Notes under the pieces: model-generated
The model's input: the letters and a program-made list of their open reading frames with translations, nothing else
What the model was told of the DNA's origin: nothing
The model's database searches: none
In this document: in pieces, positions 48,294-60,908 of the stretch
How positions within the stretch are numbered: position 1 is the first letter of the stretch
How the letters are laid out: every line of letters starts with the position of its first letter
Program-made: the position numbers and the translations under genes
Origin: Gongronella butleri
Lineage: Eukaryota > Mucoromycota > Mucoromycetes > Mucorales > Cunninghamellaceae
Length of the DNA stretch: 64,000 bases
NCBI GenBank assembly: GCA_025201375.1
Contig: JAIWZP010000035.1
Span: 1 to 64,000 of the forward strand
Direction: 5' to 3'

Positions 48294-50231
48294 CTAATGG
48301 TCCATGAGTGTATGGCGATCATCATCTCCAGATGAGGAAGACGATGGCTTGCCAATAATGCCTAGCCTTAGCTGCTCGACGGGATTCAGTTGATCTTGGT
48401 CGCGTCGTCCACGCGTGGGCGACGGTGTAAAGGGATCAGGTTCATCAATGTCGCCGCGGTGTGTCGGCAGCAGAGGTTTATCCACTTCTTTGATCGTCGA
48501 CAGAGAGTGATCTGCAAAAAAAAAAAAAAAGATGGAAAAATGAGCAACGTTGCATTTTTTTTGATTTTGGAGAGCACGTACCTGAATGTCCGGACCAGTA
48601 AGCCTTTTCATCGAGATCGGGGTCAGAGATGTCGGGCTGTGCGGCCATGGTGAGTTTGGCGAGCGATCGGCGCTGCGACTGGCGCCTTGATTTTGAACGC
48701 GTTGTACTCGCATAGCGGCCAATGCCGCTAAATGGCGCGGAAAACAACTCGCCAGGACCGGGAAGGTCCTCACCCGGGCGACGCCCATGCGAATTGTCAC
48801 CCGTGTCGTCGGTGTCTTCTACTTCGACCTTGGAAAACACGCTTAGAATGCTCTTGTTGCGGCGCATTTGCGCCGATGACACATTGCCGAAGCCAGAGGC
48901 TTGCAGGGCGCCGGCGTCCTTGATGTCTTTGTCGTCCAACTCGTCCTTTTTCGCGGGTGTCGCCGACGAGTGATGCAGCAGGGTGACGCCTGAGCAGATG
49001 CATGTGAATCCGAGGACACATGACACAATGTCGGTGACAGACGCCTTGAAGCCCTGGAACAGGACAACCGAGCTGACGATCGTGAACGTGGTAAAGACGA
49101 CATAGTAGGTGGGCGTGACAAGCGCCGTGTTGTAGATGTTGAGCGCCTTGTTCAGGTACACGATTTCGAGAATCAGCGTGACGACAAGGATTCCAAGCAT
49201 CACATAGATGAACCAATTGGTAAACTGGTTGCTGACCGTGATCGAATACACAATGGCCGTGCCAAAACCTTGGGTGAAAACGACAGAAATCGAACCGATC
49301 AACGAGCAGATGAAAATATATACGAGCATGTTTTTGCGCCCCCACTTTGGCCCCGCGTAAAAGATGAGCACAAGCGAAATCAGTACGATGACGCCTGCGT
49401 AAATCAAAAAGCCTATTAAAAAAAAACGAAAGAAAGTAAGCACACACTGTCGATGGCAACAGTTGCTGCTGCTGCTGCGCATTTGAAGCTCGATTTTACC
49501 CATTTGCAAAACCAAATGCTTAAACCCGTCGACGCTGGCGTCCGTGCTGCTCGTTGCTGGGGCGTGCAGCACAATGATGACGGCGCCAATGATGCATTGC
49601 ATGCACCCGACCCAGCCGTGGAAGGTCAGTCGCTCATTGAGGAAGATCGATGATAAAATCGCACTAATCACGACGGATGTTGCGCCAATGGGCGTGACGA
49701 GGATGGCAGGGGCGAATGCATAGGCGACAAAATTGCATATTTCGCCAAGGATCACTAAAGGGATAATTGGGTATTTTTAGCATCAGACCAAAAGCGGCAA
49801 AGCGGCCGATTCCTCGTCCATTGGGGGGATCTACACCAGAAAGCTGCGCTCACGCATTTCCCCATTGATCAAAAAACTTACTCAGAATCATCCCAGACCA
49901 CCAAGTGACCGATTTCAGGTAGGCATAGCCTTCACCGGCAACAGCTCCTGCAGAATGATAAAAATAAATGATCTGGCTCAAGAATGTATACGTCAACACC
50001 CTTTTTTTACCTGCTTTTTCGGTGGACTGCAGCAGGCCCTTTTTCTTAAAAACGAAACTCGTGCCAATAAGAAAGCCTAGCAAGGAAAAAAGAAAAAAAA
50101 TCAGGGTCTTGCCGCGGGCGCACACGTTTTTCTTCTTTTTTTTGCGTACCACTGCCAATACCAAGGGCGGCACCTATGCCCTTGTAAAGGCTCTCTTTGC
50201 CCTCGCTGCTGCCTATAAACGAGTCGCTCAT
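48294..50231 (-). CDS. NIPA-type magnesium transporter
   Basis: Exons 50231-50150, 50076-50011, 49947-49882, 49754-49500, 49412-48582 and 48511-48294 give 505 residues. The N-terminal two thirds are a nine-helix NIPA (drug/metabolite transporter superfamily) fold. Motifs include GFLIGTSFVFKKKGL, MILGEICNFVAYAFAPAILVTPIGA, LNERLTFHGWVGC, YGPKWG-like FYAGPKWGRKN and SLIGSISVVFTQGFG. The family moves Mg2+ and sits in the plasma membrane or endosomes. The ~190-residue C-terminal tail is cytosolic-looking, rich in Ser and Asp, with many SQ/RS sites. Early exons are small and place introns inside helices 1-3. Family is sure; the ion specificity is from family knowledge only. Confidence 0.9.
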
Positions 50232-50897
50232 AAAGTGGAGAAGTGGAGACGGTGGAAAAAAATAGCCAAAAAGAAACAACAAAGAAAAGAAAGAGTGAGA
50301 ACGAGAGAAAAAAAACAGGGCTGTCCCTAATTTGCCGCCCTATTTTTTTGGTGCGCAGGAGAGGCGGAATCCCGGGAGAGTAAAACATACTCCCAAAAGC
50401 GGCGAATTGTCCTCCCTGTCGTCACTCAAAGCCTTGTGTTCACAACAACAGTGGCTCGGACCAGAGCTTAAACGGGTCCCCATTGCCTCATGCGTTGAGA
50501 AAGGACCGAGAGGAAAGGGTAAAAAAAAATACAACCAAGCTTTAAAACGTTACCAAGGAAATGATGAAAAACGTGATCATGGCGTCAAAGGGATATAATG
50601 CCAACGCGTGTTTCACGCAAAAAAACATGACGTGCCGACAAATCTAAAAGTCCAGGCCCAAGGGTCCGCTTTTGGTCTGTCGGAGGTGAGGACATCAGCC
50701 TCTTTCCGCTACTTGGCCCCCAGTCCGCCCTGAATCCGATGATTTCTCAGCCATTGAGTGCGCGTCGCGTTTGCTTTGCCTTTCGATTTGGATACGCCAC
50801 GATTCTGTATATGATTTGGAACTTTTAAAGAGGGTGGAATCACAGGATTTTTTTATTTCGAAAAAAAAGGACGAAACAAAAAAAAAAAAATAGACAA

Positions 50898-52688
50898 TCA
50901 TAGACTTTCTTTTGCCGACGCCTGGTCGGCCGCCTGGGAGCTCACTGGGGATGGCGTGCTGCTTGTTGTAGCTGTGCTGGCAGGCGACGCGGTTGGTGCG
51001 GGCGCAGCAGGTGCGAGGTAGACACTTGATGGCTGATTTGGCGCATTTTGGGCATCGACGAGCGTGCCTGAGGCGTTTGACGCGGTGGACGCGGTTGACG
51101 GGGAGCGTGCGAGGATCTCTGAGGCTGTGGATGGCGGTGCGGCGGTGGCTGACGCGGTATCAGCTCTACGACGCAAAGAAGATTGGCGTGGAAGGATGCC
51201 CTGGCGCGCTTTGAGGGTTGCACGGCGGATGATGCCATGGGTCTTTTGCAATTCCGTGGATTCTTGTGTGGATGGGTCCGGGGACGAGTGTTTGGGCAAG
51301 ACGGGCGGTGCTGGCGGTGAAGGGGACGTAGGGGCGGGAGGCGCAGGTGCCGTCGTGAGTGGTGGCGCCGACAATGGCCCGTCATGCAGGTCAACAGGCT
51401 GATACGATGCATTTGCTGCCGCGTTGGCAGCCGCAGCAGCCTGGGTGGCGGTAGGAGGCGGGGATGGCAGCTGTGCCCCATCAGCAGCGATTGGATGGTG
51501 GGGTGGAGGGGGTGGTAAAGGATGCGGCTGCGCAATTGGCGCTGCAGAGGGCTGTGGCGATGCCATCCATTGACGCTGCACCTTGGCCTGCTGGTAATTA
51601 CGTCGTTGCATTTCAAGCTGCTTGAGTTGCGTGCGAACATTGGAAAAGACCTTGTCGTGGTATAGAATCAGGTCTTCAAACACAAGATCCGATTTCCATT
51701 CGCCCTGCGCAGAATCCGCTTGGTTGTGGTCGTGGAAAATCGCGGGCGTGAACATGTACGACAGGTTTTGCACATTCATCTTGTTTGTCGCCGCGTGCTC
51801 ATTCACACGCGCAAGATGCCGGATCACCACTTCAAGCGTGTCGCGGTTCACAGGTTTGAGCTTCTTGATATTCTCCTCCAAAAACACCTGGCGCGTCTCG
51901 GGATTCTTGCCCTGCGAGTAAATCATGCGCTCTTGCACATTGAACGGGAAAAGCGGCGTTTCCAGCTCGCGCAAATAAATCTTGAGCACCGACGCAATTG
52001 TAAATACGTCGAAGTGCTGCTGCTGCGGCTTGAATCCGGCCTCGTCCTTTTCAAATTCGAGTTTCAGCATTTCAGTGTTGGCAAGACGCCCGGAAATGCG
52101 ATAAATGCCCTCCTTGTCCAATCCGCCCATCTCCTCGACGGCCGTGATACATTGAGTTACAATCAATGGCACCGTACGATGATGCTCGCGCACATATTCG
52201 TCCAGCGAGGAGCCAAACAAGACATCTGAATGAAAAAAAAAAATTTGAATGAGTCCATTTCTTGCTTTTTTTGCACTTTCTCTTGTCTTTTGCCCTAGCC
52301 CTCCATTCTTTTCTTTTGTACCTCGGCAAGTATACAATTGATTGTGATAAAAGAGCTGGTCCGGGCGGATGAATTGGTGGCGTTGATAGTCGTCGCGGAA
52401 GATTTTGACATCCGTGTTGTAATCAATGGCAAGACATGTCGTCAGGTTGGTCCTGGAGATCTGAAAAAGAAAAAGAAGACGTGGTGAGTCAAGTCCTCGT
52501 CGTGGGAAATGCTGCTGCCAATGCAATTAGGACACTTACATTGTTCTCCACTTTCCATAATTGCATTTCCTTGTTGGCCAGATTGCTGAGGACACTGCGC
52601 GCCGCCTCGGCTTTGTCTGTGATCATCACCTTGAGATACTGGATTCAAAAGCGGGTGTGAGCGAGCGATTTTGCTACGTGTCACAGGC

Positions 52689-52725
<37 letters not shown>

Positions 52726-53920
52726 TGTTGCGCAAAATCCATAATCTCATTGTGATCTTTTCGGTATTGTTCAAGTGTCCGCACACCCTTGCGATAGTCA
52801 GCATCTAGTACATACGTAACAAAAAAAAAGGGGGGGAAGGGCAATGAGTACAATTGCTGAGAAAAGGGGGGTCGTGTCGCGTTTCTTTTTCTATTTTACC
52901 TGCGTCTTGGACCTCTTTTTTGATCTTTGAGATGCGCGTATTCTGTTTTGACACGTCATTGATATTGGCGGTGGCCGCGGCGAATTGGGTGCGGACCTGG
53001 GCCATGAACGCATTGACCTTTTTGCGGTGGTCGGGCACGGACGAGATGCTGCTGCTTTCGTCTGTGTCGGGATCGCCGTCCAGCGAGCGACGCGCATCGT
53101 CCGCGGGTACTTGTAGCGAATTGACATGCTGCGCGTCTTGCGTCGGTGCGTCCTCTTGCTGTACCATCACCAGCTCCCTGCACTTGATGTCATAATTCTT
53201 CTTCACCTGTCATTTTTCAAGCAACAAATCAGAAAATGCATGTTTTCTTGCCCTTTTTGTTTGTTCCTCTGACTCACCTTTGGGTAATCGCGTATGCGGT
53301 ATGTGGTATAGACGGCACTGACATCTGACATTTTGGTCTTGAGGTTCTTGCGTTTCGTCAGCTGCTTTTCCTATATTAAAAAAAAAAAGTGAGCCACTGA
53401 GCGCCTCGGTGGCGCCGGTGGGCGTGTTTTTTTTTTTTTTTTACTCGAAGGTCCATCAACACCTGGATCTGATCGCGCAACAGATTGATATATTCCATGC
53501 GTTCCTCTGCCACCTTGCTAATGGACGCCTCATATTGCAAAACAGCGTGTTGGAAGCTCGTGGCGTTGTTGTACTGGATTTGCTCGGGTTCCGGCACGGG
53601 CACAAGCCGGGTGGACACGCGCGAAAGGTGTTGCACATACACTTCTTCCGCTTGGACCCTAGCAAAAGGAGGAAAAAATGGCACGAATTGGCCCAAATGA
53701 GCGAGAAAATCGAAAAAAAGAGGGTGTTTTGCCTCACCTGGCCTTTAGTAGGTTAATGAATCGCTCGAGGTCGTGGATGGTCCACCTCAGCATCTTGCGG
53801 ATATACTCAGAATGAGCCTCGATATCCTTTGCCTAGCGAGTTTTCAAAAAAAAGAACAAAAAGCATAAAAAAATGCCCCCTTTTGACGTTTCCCAGGCCA
53901 ACGTCTCTTACTTCTTCCAT
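50898..53920 (-). CDS. F-BAR-like / RhoGAP protein (Rgd1-like)
   Basis: Nine exons: 53920-53912, 53832-53738, 53658-53445, 53370-53278, 53206-52900, 52804-52725, 52638-52540, 52460-52322, 52225-50898; 787 residues. Residues 1-300 are long charged helices (AKDIEAHSEYIRKMLRW, RVQAEEVYVQHLSRVS, VLMDLREKQLTKRKNLKTKM) of the F-BAR type. The RhoGAP domain spans about 347-540, with the arginine finger Arg388 in GIYRISG and LKIYLRELETPLFPF. A ~220-residue Pro/Ala/Ser tail follows. It should stimulate GTP hydrolysis by a Rho-family GTPase at curved membrane. The first coding exon is only 9 nt (MEE) and rests on a GTAAGA donor; the start is therefore the weakest part. Confidence 0.85.
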
Positions 53921-54199
53921 AACGTTGCGTGGTTGAAAAAAAAAAAAGAAATAAAAGAAGAGCAAAAAGTGAGACGGAAAGAGGAAAAAGTCGAGGGAAA
54001 AGGAAAAAGAGGCGGTGCCTGGACATCCCGCACGCGCTGCGAGCTGCTGATCCATTTCAAAATGGAAGATTTCCTTTTGGGGTCAAGTCAGAGAATGGCC
54101 CAAAATGAACAGTGCGTGACACACAAAAGAGCCACTTTATTTTCTTTTTTCATCGCGTTTTGCGTGTAAATTATCATTCTAGAGCCAAAATCCGCCGTT

Positions 54200-57100
54200 T
54201 TACGCTGCCTCGTCGAGTTTGTTGGGCGATTGAGACTTGCCGTGGCCAAAAGCAAAGGCCACTTGAATGTCTTCTGGATCCAATCTGCGTAAAAAAAAAT
54301 TAAAAATGAGGGCTGGAGATTGGCGCAAGCGATCCCATCATGTGAGGTGTGAATTCTGATGCTTACTCGCGGAATTCATAGTGCCCTTCGCCATCAAAGC
54401 GTAGCAAAAATTCATGGTGACACACCAGCGACGTTCTATTTGGAGGTGATGTTTAAGTTAAGCTTGGAGTCTGTGCCGGCTTGGCCCCTTTTTTTCCTAA
54501 CCTGTGAGACACTGTGAACAGCGTGATGCCAAGCTTGCGTGCGTGTTCATACATGATCGCCTCCACATCCACGCTGACTGCGCTTGTGCACTCGTCCAAA
54601 ATAGCCTACAAAAAGAAAAAAGAAAAAAAATTAAAAAAGAAAGTGGCGCGTGATGCGATGAAACTTACAAATTGAGGGCGATGGTAGAACAATCTGGCCA
54701 TGGCCACTCGCTGCTTTTCACCACCAGAGAGACTAGGATTATTAAAAAAAAAAAGAAAAGAGGCGCGCCTAGTGAGCACGACTTTTTTCTATCATTGTTC
54801 CTTGAGATCGCCCATCGCGGCGCTTACACGTCGGCCCAGTCTTGGACGGCGTCCCATCCGCCCTCACGCTCGACAAGGTAGGCAAGATGCACCGTTGCCA
54901 TCAGATCAAGCAGCTTTTCATCTGAGAAGCCCTTGGCCCTAGCCTCGTGGACCGTGTCCGGATAGATCACCTGGTCACGGAATGAGCCCAGTGCCAGGTA
55001 TGGCTTTTGCGGAACATAAAACAGCTTGTTAGCCGCAGGCTTAGTCAGTGTGCCACCTGTGGAAAAAAATAGAAATGCAATCAATGGAGCGTCAATCAAA
55101 AAAAAAAAAAAAAAGTGCCTATTTTCCCGTTTGTCGATCCCCCTGTCCCGTCAATGGGTGTTCTAGACCTTACCAAAGAGCGGCCACAGATTGCCAAGAA
55201 TGCGGAACAGCGAGCTCTTGCTGCAACAGCGCGCAATGAGACAATAGGTGAGTTGTTACACAAACTTTTTTTTTTTTTTGTTCCTTGGGCTGTTTTTAAC
55301 ATCCAAAAGCGCGGCCTTACCCACAGCCATTGGGACCAGACACCAGCGTATTCATCCCTTGCGACACCTTGAACGATAGCTCCTTTAGCTAAAATAGAAA
55401 AAAGAGGGCATTAGCATCTCATGGAGACGTCTCCAGCTCTTTTTTATCATATCTTACCAGGACATCATTGTTGGGCGTGACAATTGGAACGCGGTCAAAG
55501 ATGATGACACCATCCTGTATGATCAATTTGCCCTTCATGCGGCTGGCATCCATCACTGCAACGATACCCAAAGTGAGTAAAATGGTGTGTTTTTATATTA
55601 TTTCGCTCTTTTACCTTGATTTTGGCTGCTGCTGCTGGCCACTGCATCGTCATTGTTCACAAGCGTGCGTGTGTATTTACCGTCACGTACGTCGCGCAGC
55701 ACATCAAAGAGTTCGGCCACGCGCGACTACAAAAAGAGCAAAATCAGCACGTAAAAAGAAAAAAGCACGTCAAACTCGTACCGTGTAGCCTGCAAAGCGC
55801 GTCAAATCACGCCCAGCCAAGATAAGGCGACCGACAGCCTGCGACAGATTGATCAGGTAGCTCGCTGAGCACGGCAAAAAAAAAAAAAAAAAGAAGAAAC
55901 GTAAGCACAAAAACACAAGAGAAAGACGAGTGACGCCAGCTTACAATTGCGCGAATAATCTTCCATCAGCTTGGTGGGGTCGTCACCGGCGGCACCCATG
56001 TATTGTGTGGCTAAACAAAACAAAAATAAGCGACACAATCGCAAGCGAAACAAGCCTTACCATAGCGAGGATCAAAGACGGGACGCGCAAGAAGGCTAAA
56101 AATAAAATAAAAAAGTCAAGACACGCGTCGTGTCGCGTCGTGATCTTACTAGTAGGCCGTCATCGTAGCGCAATATTTGACCAAGACTGAATCAAGAATA
56201 CCATTTAAAAAGCGAAGCGTATACACCTTGCGCTCATGGTTGACAATCTTTTGTTATAAAAAAAAGAAGCATGAGATCAGCGCATCACGAGCTCTTCCAT
56301 GGCATACCTTTTGGAAGCTGTTGTTCACCACGTCCTTTTCACGCTGACCTCCGCCGTAGAACGCAACTTCTTCCGAGTGCGTGATGATGCGCGACTAAAA
56401 TGAATGATAAAAGCAAAAGTGTGAGATGACGTCTCTGATACATTTAATGATTGAATTCTGTGCAGCCTCTTTACATGAGTGAAGCGGAAATCGCCTTCCA
56501 GACGCTGTTCAATGGCGGTGTCTAATGGTAAAATCATAAAAAACGTGAATGCGCCATTTCCGACTTTTTAAACGACATTTACAGCGCGCAAATGGAGGCG
56601 AGAAGGAGCGCAGCAAGACGCCAGACAGCATAAAGTAGCCAATCATGAAGAAGGGTGCTTCATTTCCGCTGGAAACGCGTAAAAAAAGAAAAAAATAAAG
56701 AAAAATATGCGTCAGCATGCGTTTTTGATCGTGTAGCACGCGTCCATGGATAAGTTTACATGGCCTCGCCGAGCTTGTAAGCGAACAAAAACATGTCGAC
56801 AATGGGCTTGGCAATGTCCGAGTACAGATGCGACAGATTTTCGGAAAACTTGGCAATATCTTGCGTCAGGAGCTGATCGGCATTCTGGAGGCGATTGTCC
56901 AGGTTGGAAATCTGATAAAAAGTGATGCCATCCAAATATTGGTCATGCGCGTACTAAAAAAAAAAGTGAGTTGGGTGAACAATTGCAGCGAAAATTGACA
57001 TGTGATTGGAAACTCCCCCCCAATGCACATTTGTCATCTTGCTTTTTTACTTTTGTCAATCGTTCCCGGAAGCACAGCGCCAAAGCACTGATTGTCAGCT

Positions 57101-57875
57101 TGAGCGAGTTGTTTACGATGCTCATCGGCCACTGCACAAAAATAAAAGAAAAAAAAAAGTGAAAAAATGAAAAAAAAGGCGGGTCAGACACGCGCCCCCA
57201 TATAGTCTCCATGCATGATTGACATTCGTACCATCATAAAGCCAAATTGGAAAATCACTTTGGCAATAAAAGACTTGCGATTGCGTGAGACAACCGCCTT
57301 GACGACGGCTCTATGCGAAAAAAAAAAGGTACAAATCAGCTTCAAGATGGCCGCTTTTGCCCTTTTTCTTACCCGTTGAAGCCGGAGAACCTAGTGCAAA
57401 GAGAACAAGAGCCGATCAGCTTTCCGTGCAGATCGATGGCAGGGCATGAAGCGCCATTTCACGTGATTTTTACCAAATATCAAGCCAAGTTCTTGCAATG
57501 AGGACGGATGCAAGGACACAGAGCAGCCCAGATTCCTTGGAAAAGAGGCCTACAGGGGCATTGTGAGTGGTTAGTATCAAAGCGGAGCCAACGGGGAGAT
57601 GAGGGCGACGCATATTTTTGCGTGCAAAACTTACTTGGGATACAGATAGGCAGAATACGTTTCATTTGTTCGACAAATTGAGCGTTGACACCGACGCGTG
57701 GAGGCTTTTGTTGGGTGCTGGACGAGGCGCTGGACGAGGTTGTCTTGATCGTCTGCTGGCCGAGGGAATAAATACGCTGCCGTGCCTTGATAACCGCATA
57801 TGCGAGCGTTAAAACGGCAAGACCGCTACCAAGCGCCTTTGTGCCGCCACCCAAGACTGACTGTGCATGTGCCAT
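54200..57875 (-). CDS. peroxisomal fatty-acyl ABC half-transporter (ABCD/PMP70 family)
   Basis: 22 exons (outer ones 57875-57635 and 54284-54200) give 688 residues, with all phases closing. Membrane part: [15 protein letters not shown] start, [17 protein letters not shown], and the EAA-like [12 protein letters not shown] (about 282). ATPase part: GPNGCGKSS (Lys491), [19 protein letters not shown], the signature VLSGGEKQR (about 582-590), [11 protein letters not shown] (Asp607, Glu608) and LFTVSHR. This order and the loops match ABCD3/PMP70 and yeast Pxa proteins, which import very-long-chain or branched acyl-CoA into peroxisomes as dimers. One exon (57390-57373) is only 18 nt. It is the most intron-rich gene of the window. 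Confidence 0.93.
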
Positions 57876-58110
57876 GAAGAATAAAATAAATAAAAAAGCA
57901 ATAAACGAAAGGGAAAGAAGGAGTGTTGGCAGAACAGGGAAAGCGACAAGGGCGTAAAGGAGAGTAAAAAAGCGAAAAAGAGAGGAAAAGGCAAAGGAGG
58001 CGCCGATTGAAATTGGCATTTGTACCGCTGTCGTTGAATGGGCACTTTTTTTTTATGCCCACCCCCCCTTTTTTGTTCAAAAATAAAATCAAAAAACAGC
58101 CAAAATCTTT

Positions 58111-59587
58111 TTATTTCTTGCATGTAAGCTTATGCTTCTTGTAATCCGTCTTTTGGCACTCGCGCGAGCAGTACCAGATGCCGCGGCAGGCGCCGCAGCA
58201 GAGCAGGGCCTTGCCGGGCTGGTCCTTGAGGTGTCCAGCGCCGCAATTGGAGCAGTTTTTGGGGCTGGCCGGGTAGGCGGTGTTGAGGATGCCGGCCTCA
58301 ATGAGCTGCTCAATCTTTTGGCTGTACATTTGCTTGTCACGCTTGTTCATGTTGGTGAAAATCAAGCGCTGTGCCTCCTCGGGCGACTCAAACGCGTAAA
58401 TCGCGTCGCGCTTGACATTGTTCATGCCGACATGCGTGCCATAGAGCGCCTTGAAGCGCACCTCGGCCTCCTTGGCGCGATTGTAGTACGCCTTGCCCTC
58501 ATCCACCTTCTTCTTCTTCTTGCTGAGCAGCGCCATCGAGTACAGCGCGTTCACAAAGTCAGGCGTGTCGGGATGGCCCCATTCCAGGAACGAACCAAAG
58601 TGCTTGATAGCCAAGTCGTCCTTTTTGAGCGAATAGTACACAGAGCCCAAGATGCTGTTGGCCAAGTGGAACTCGCGGTCCATCTCAATGCACTTTTCCA
58701 GGTCCTTGATGCCCAATCTAGCGTGGAAATTCCAAAAAAAAAAAAACGAACGTTTAGAATTTTCTCATTTCATTCTCCATGGCTATTCAATTCCTCTCCC
58801 CATGGCTCTTAATTCATTTCCGTGGCTCTCAATTCCTCTCCATGCTTCTTCAATTCCTCTCTATTCTTTCCAATGCCTCGGCAATTCCTTCCAAAACACG
58901 CAAAATGACGCAAAATGAAGGGGGTTCTTACTCGATCTTGTTTGTCGAAAAGTAGCAAGTGGCGCGCAAAAAGTAAATACGAGCGGTGATGTCGTCATAA
59001 GTGGTGATGGCCAAGTTAAGGGTGGTGATACTAGAGAGGGGGTTGAGTTTCATGCATTTTAAAGGGCAAAATCAAAGTTTTGTGTGTTACCAGTGGTCAA
59101 ATTGCTTGCCAACGAGCAAGATCCACGCGGAAAAGAGGAGCGAATACTTGACAAAGAAGCCCTCCTTCTCGGCCTCTGGGATGTCCTTGAGCAGCACCTT
59201 TTCATACTGCTGACCCAAGATCAAGACGCGCTCGGACATTGGCGCGGCCTTGTCGTCCAGCAGCCAGGCATCGACCATGGTCTCCGCGGCTGTCTTGATG
59301 TCCTCCTCATGCTCGGCAAGCACATCATCGTCCAAGGAGCGGGGAATATTCATGCACAGGTCATAGCCCTTGCGGAACAGCTCCTTGGCCTGCTGATACT
59401 TTTGCACGCTGGGGTCCGTTGTCTCGCCCGACTTGCCACGCGCCTCCAGCAGGTCGTAGGCAATGAATTGTTGGCTTCCTTCCAGGTAGCGGTCCTTGTA
59501 CACCTCCTCTTGTTCGCTCTCCACAGCAACAACGTCTTGCACAGGCTCAACAGCAGCGGGGGCGGGTTCTGTCGTTGTCGAAGGCAT
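58111..59587 (-). CDS. TPR-like protein with C-terminal MYND zinc finger
   Basis: Exons 59587-59091, 59030-58932 and 58717-58111 give 400 residues. The first ~330 residues are helical pairs resembling tetratricopeptide repeats (AKELFRKGYDLCMNI, RIYFLRATCYFSTN, HLANSILGSVYYSLKKDDLAIKHFGSFLEW, AKEAEVRFKALYG). The C-terminus is a MYND finger: CSNCGAGHL, CCGACRGIWYCSRECQ and HKLTC supply the paired Cys/His ligands. MYND fingers bind proline-rich peptides and often occur in co-repressors or assembly factors. I cannot name an orthologue. It lies 1.3 kb from the divergent PGAP1 gene. Confidence 0.8.
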
Positions 59588-60074
59588 GATTTCAAATAGA
59601 TGAGAAGAACGAATAAATAAATAAAAAATAAAATTCAGGGAAGAAAGAGGGAAAAAGCAAAAAGGAAAAAAATGGCGCCCTGGGCAATCAAAAAATTGAA
59701 TCCCCCCCTTCCCAAAAGACCAGCAGCCGACAAGTCAAGGCATGCCACCTCGTCTTCCCCGTTTTTCATTTTTACCAATCACCGCACGCCCTCACCAAGA
59801 CCGTCACACCACCGTCCAAACTGCCATTGGTGAACGTCCGGCCTTGATGAAATCCATAAATTCATGCGTTTTGCATTTTGCATGGAAAAAAAAGTAGCGA
59901 TTGCGTTGTTAAGGCAACTAAAACGAGCCAGGGGCATCAAGCATCACCACTCCCATGGGCATCTGTCGTCACCAAGGAATGAAAAAAGAAAATATCCTTT
60001 TTTGAAACGATTGGCGTGAAGAAAAAGGTCCAAAAGGCTGCATTCCTTGCATTGATCTTGCCAGCCAATCTCAA

Positions 60075-60109
<35 letters not shown>

Positions 60110-60908
60110 AATCCAGGCCAAGATTGTGTGCAATGACATCTTTGGCATCATTGATTTCGCTCCCCCTGCCCTGTTGCCTCCTTTTTTCAAGTTGATCTTC
60201 TTTGGTTTCCACTTGTACGACCAGGCTTGGCTCATGGCATCCTTTTTTTGCCTTGGAAACAGTGGGCCCCCTTCCTTCCAGCCGGGCAGCCAATCACTGC
60301 TCTGCGCTGTGTGTACCCCTTTCAATTCTGTTCCTCCTCGGGCATTGGGCCTAGAAAAAAAAAAAAAAAAATCGGGCCGTAGCCTGCTTTTTTTTTTTTT
60401 TTTTCTCTTCTTCTCTTTACATTTTCCTTGTTAGCCTCTCCTATTGCTGTTGTAGGATGCTTATTTAGTTGTCCTTTCTCTCTTCATCTCGCCTATCCTT
60501 TTCCCCCTCACTCTCCAGCTCTCGGACAGCCATTTGTGCGTGTTTGTGTAAGCCTTCACAGCTTGGCTTAGCTTTTTCTCGTTTTTAGACCCTTTTACAG
60601 CTCGTTTTATCGCCCTTTGCCTTGGCAAAGGTCCCCCTCCCCGCTCTCTGTCTCTCTGTCTCTCTCCTCTTCTCCACGGCGTCTCTTTTACAGCAACTTT
60701 TCCCCCTCGCCTCTCGCTTTTTCATTATTCCTTTTTTTCCCCCTGTTTTTCCACACACACGCATCTTTTTTTCTCTCGCACACCGCCCAAAGGATAGCTC
60801 TTTCTTTTTTTTTTTTTACACTTTTGTTACTGCCGCCACCCCGACAATTGCTTAGAAAACGAGCCACGACCATCAAATTGCCACATTTTTGTCCTTTTTC
60901 TTGTAATT
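59588..60908. other. divergent intergenic/5' leader region
   Basis: About 1.3 kb between the starts of the TPR-MYND and PGAP1 genes. Long homopolymer tracts (60079-60107 T; 60355-60371 A) are followed by C/T-rich sequence from 60390 to 60850, a likely pyrimidine-rich leader for PGAP1. No exon was recognised. Confidence 0.4.

Noticed and set aside
58132..58812. 226-residue Leu/Val-rich + strand frame
   Set aside because: Exact antisense of the TPR-MYND coding exon, whose frame carries the zinc-finger ligands.
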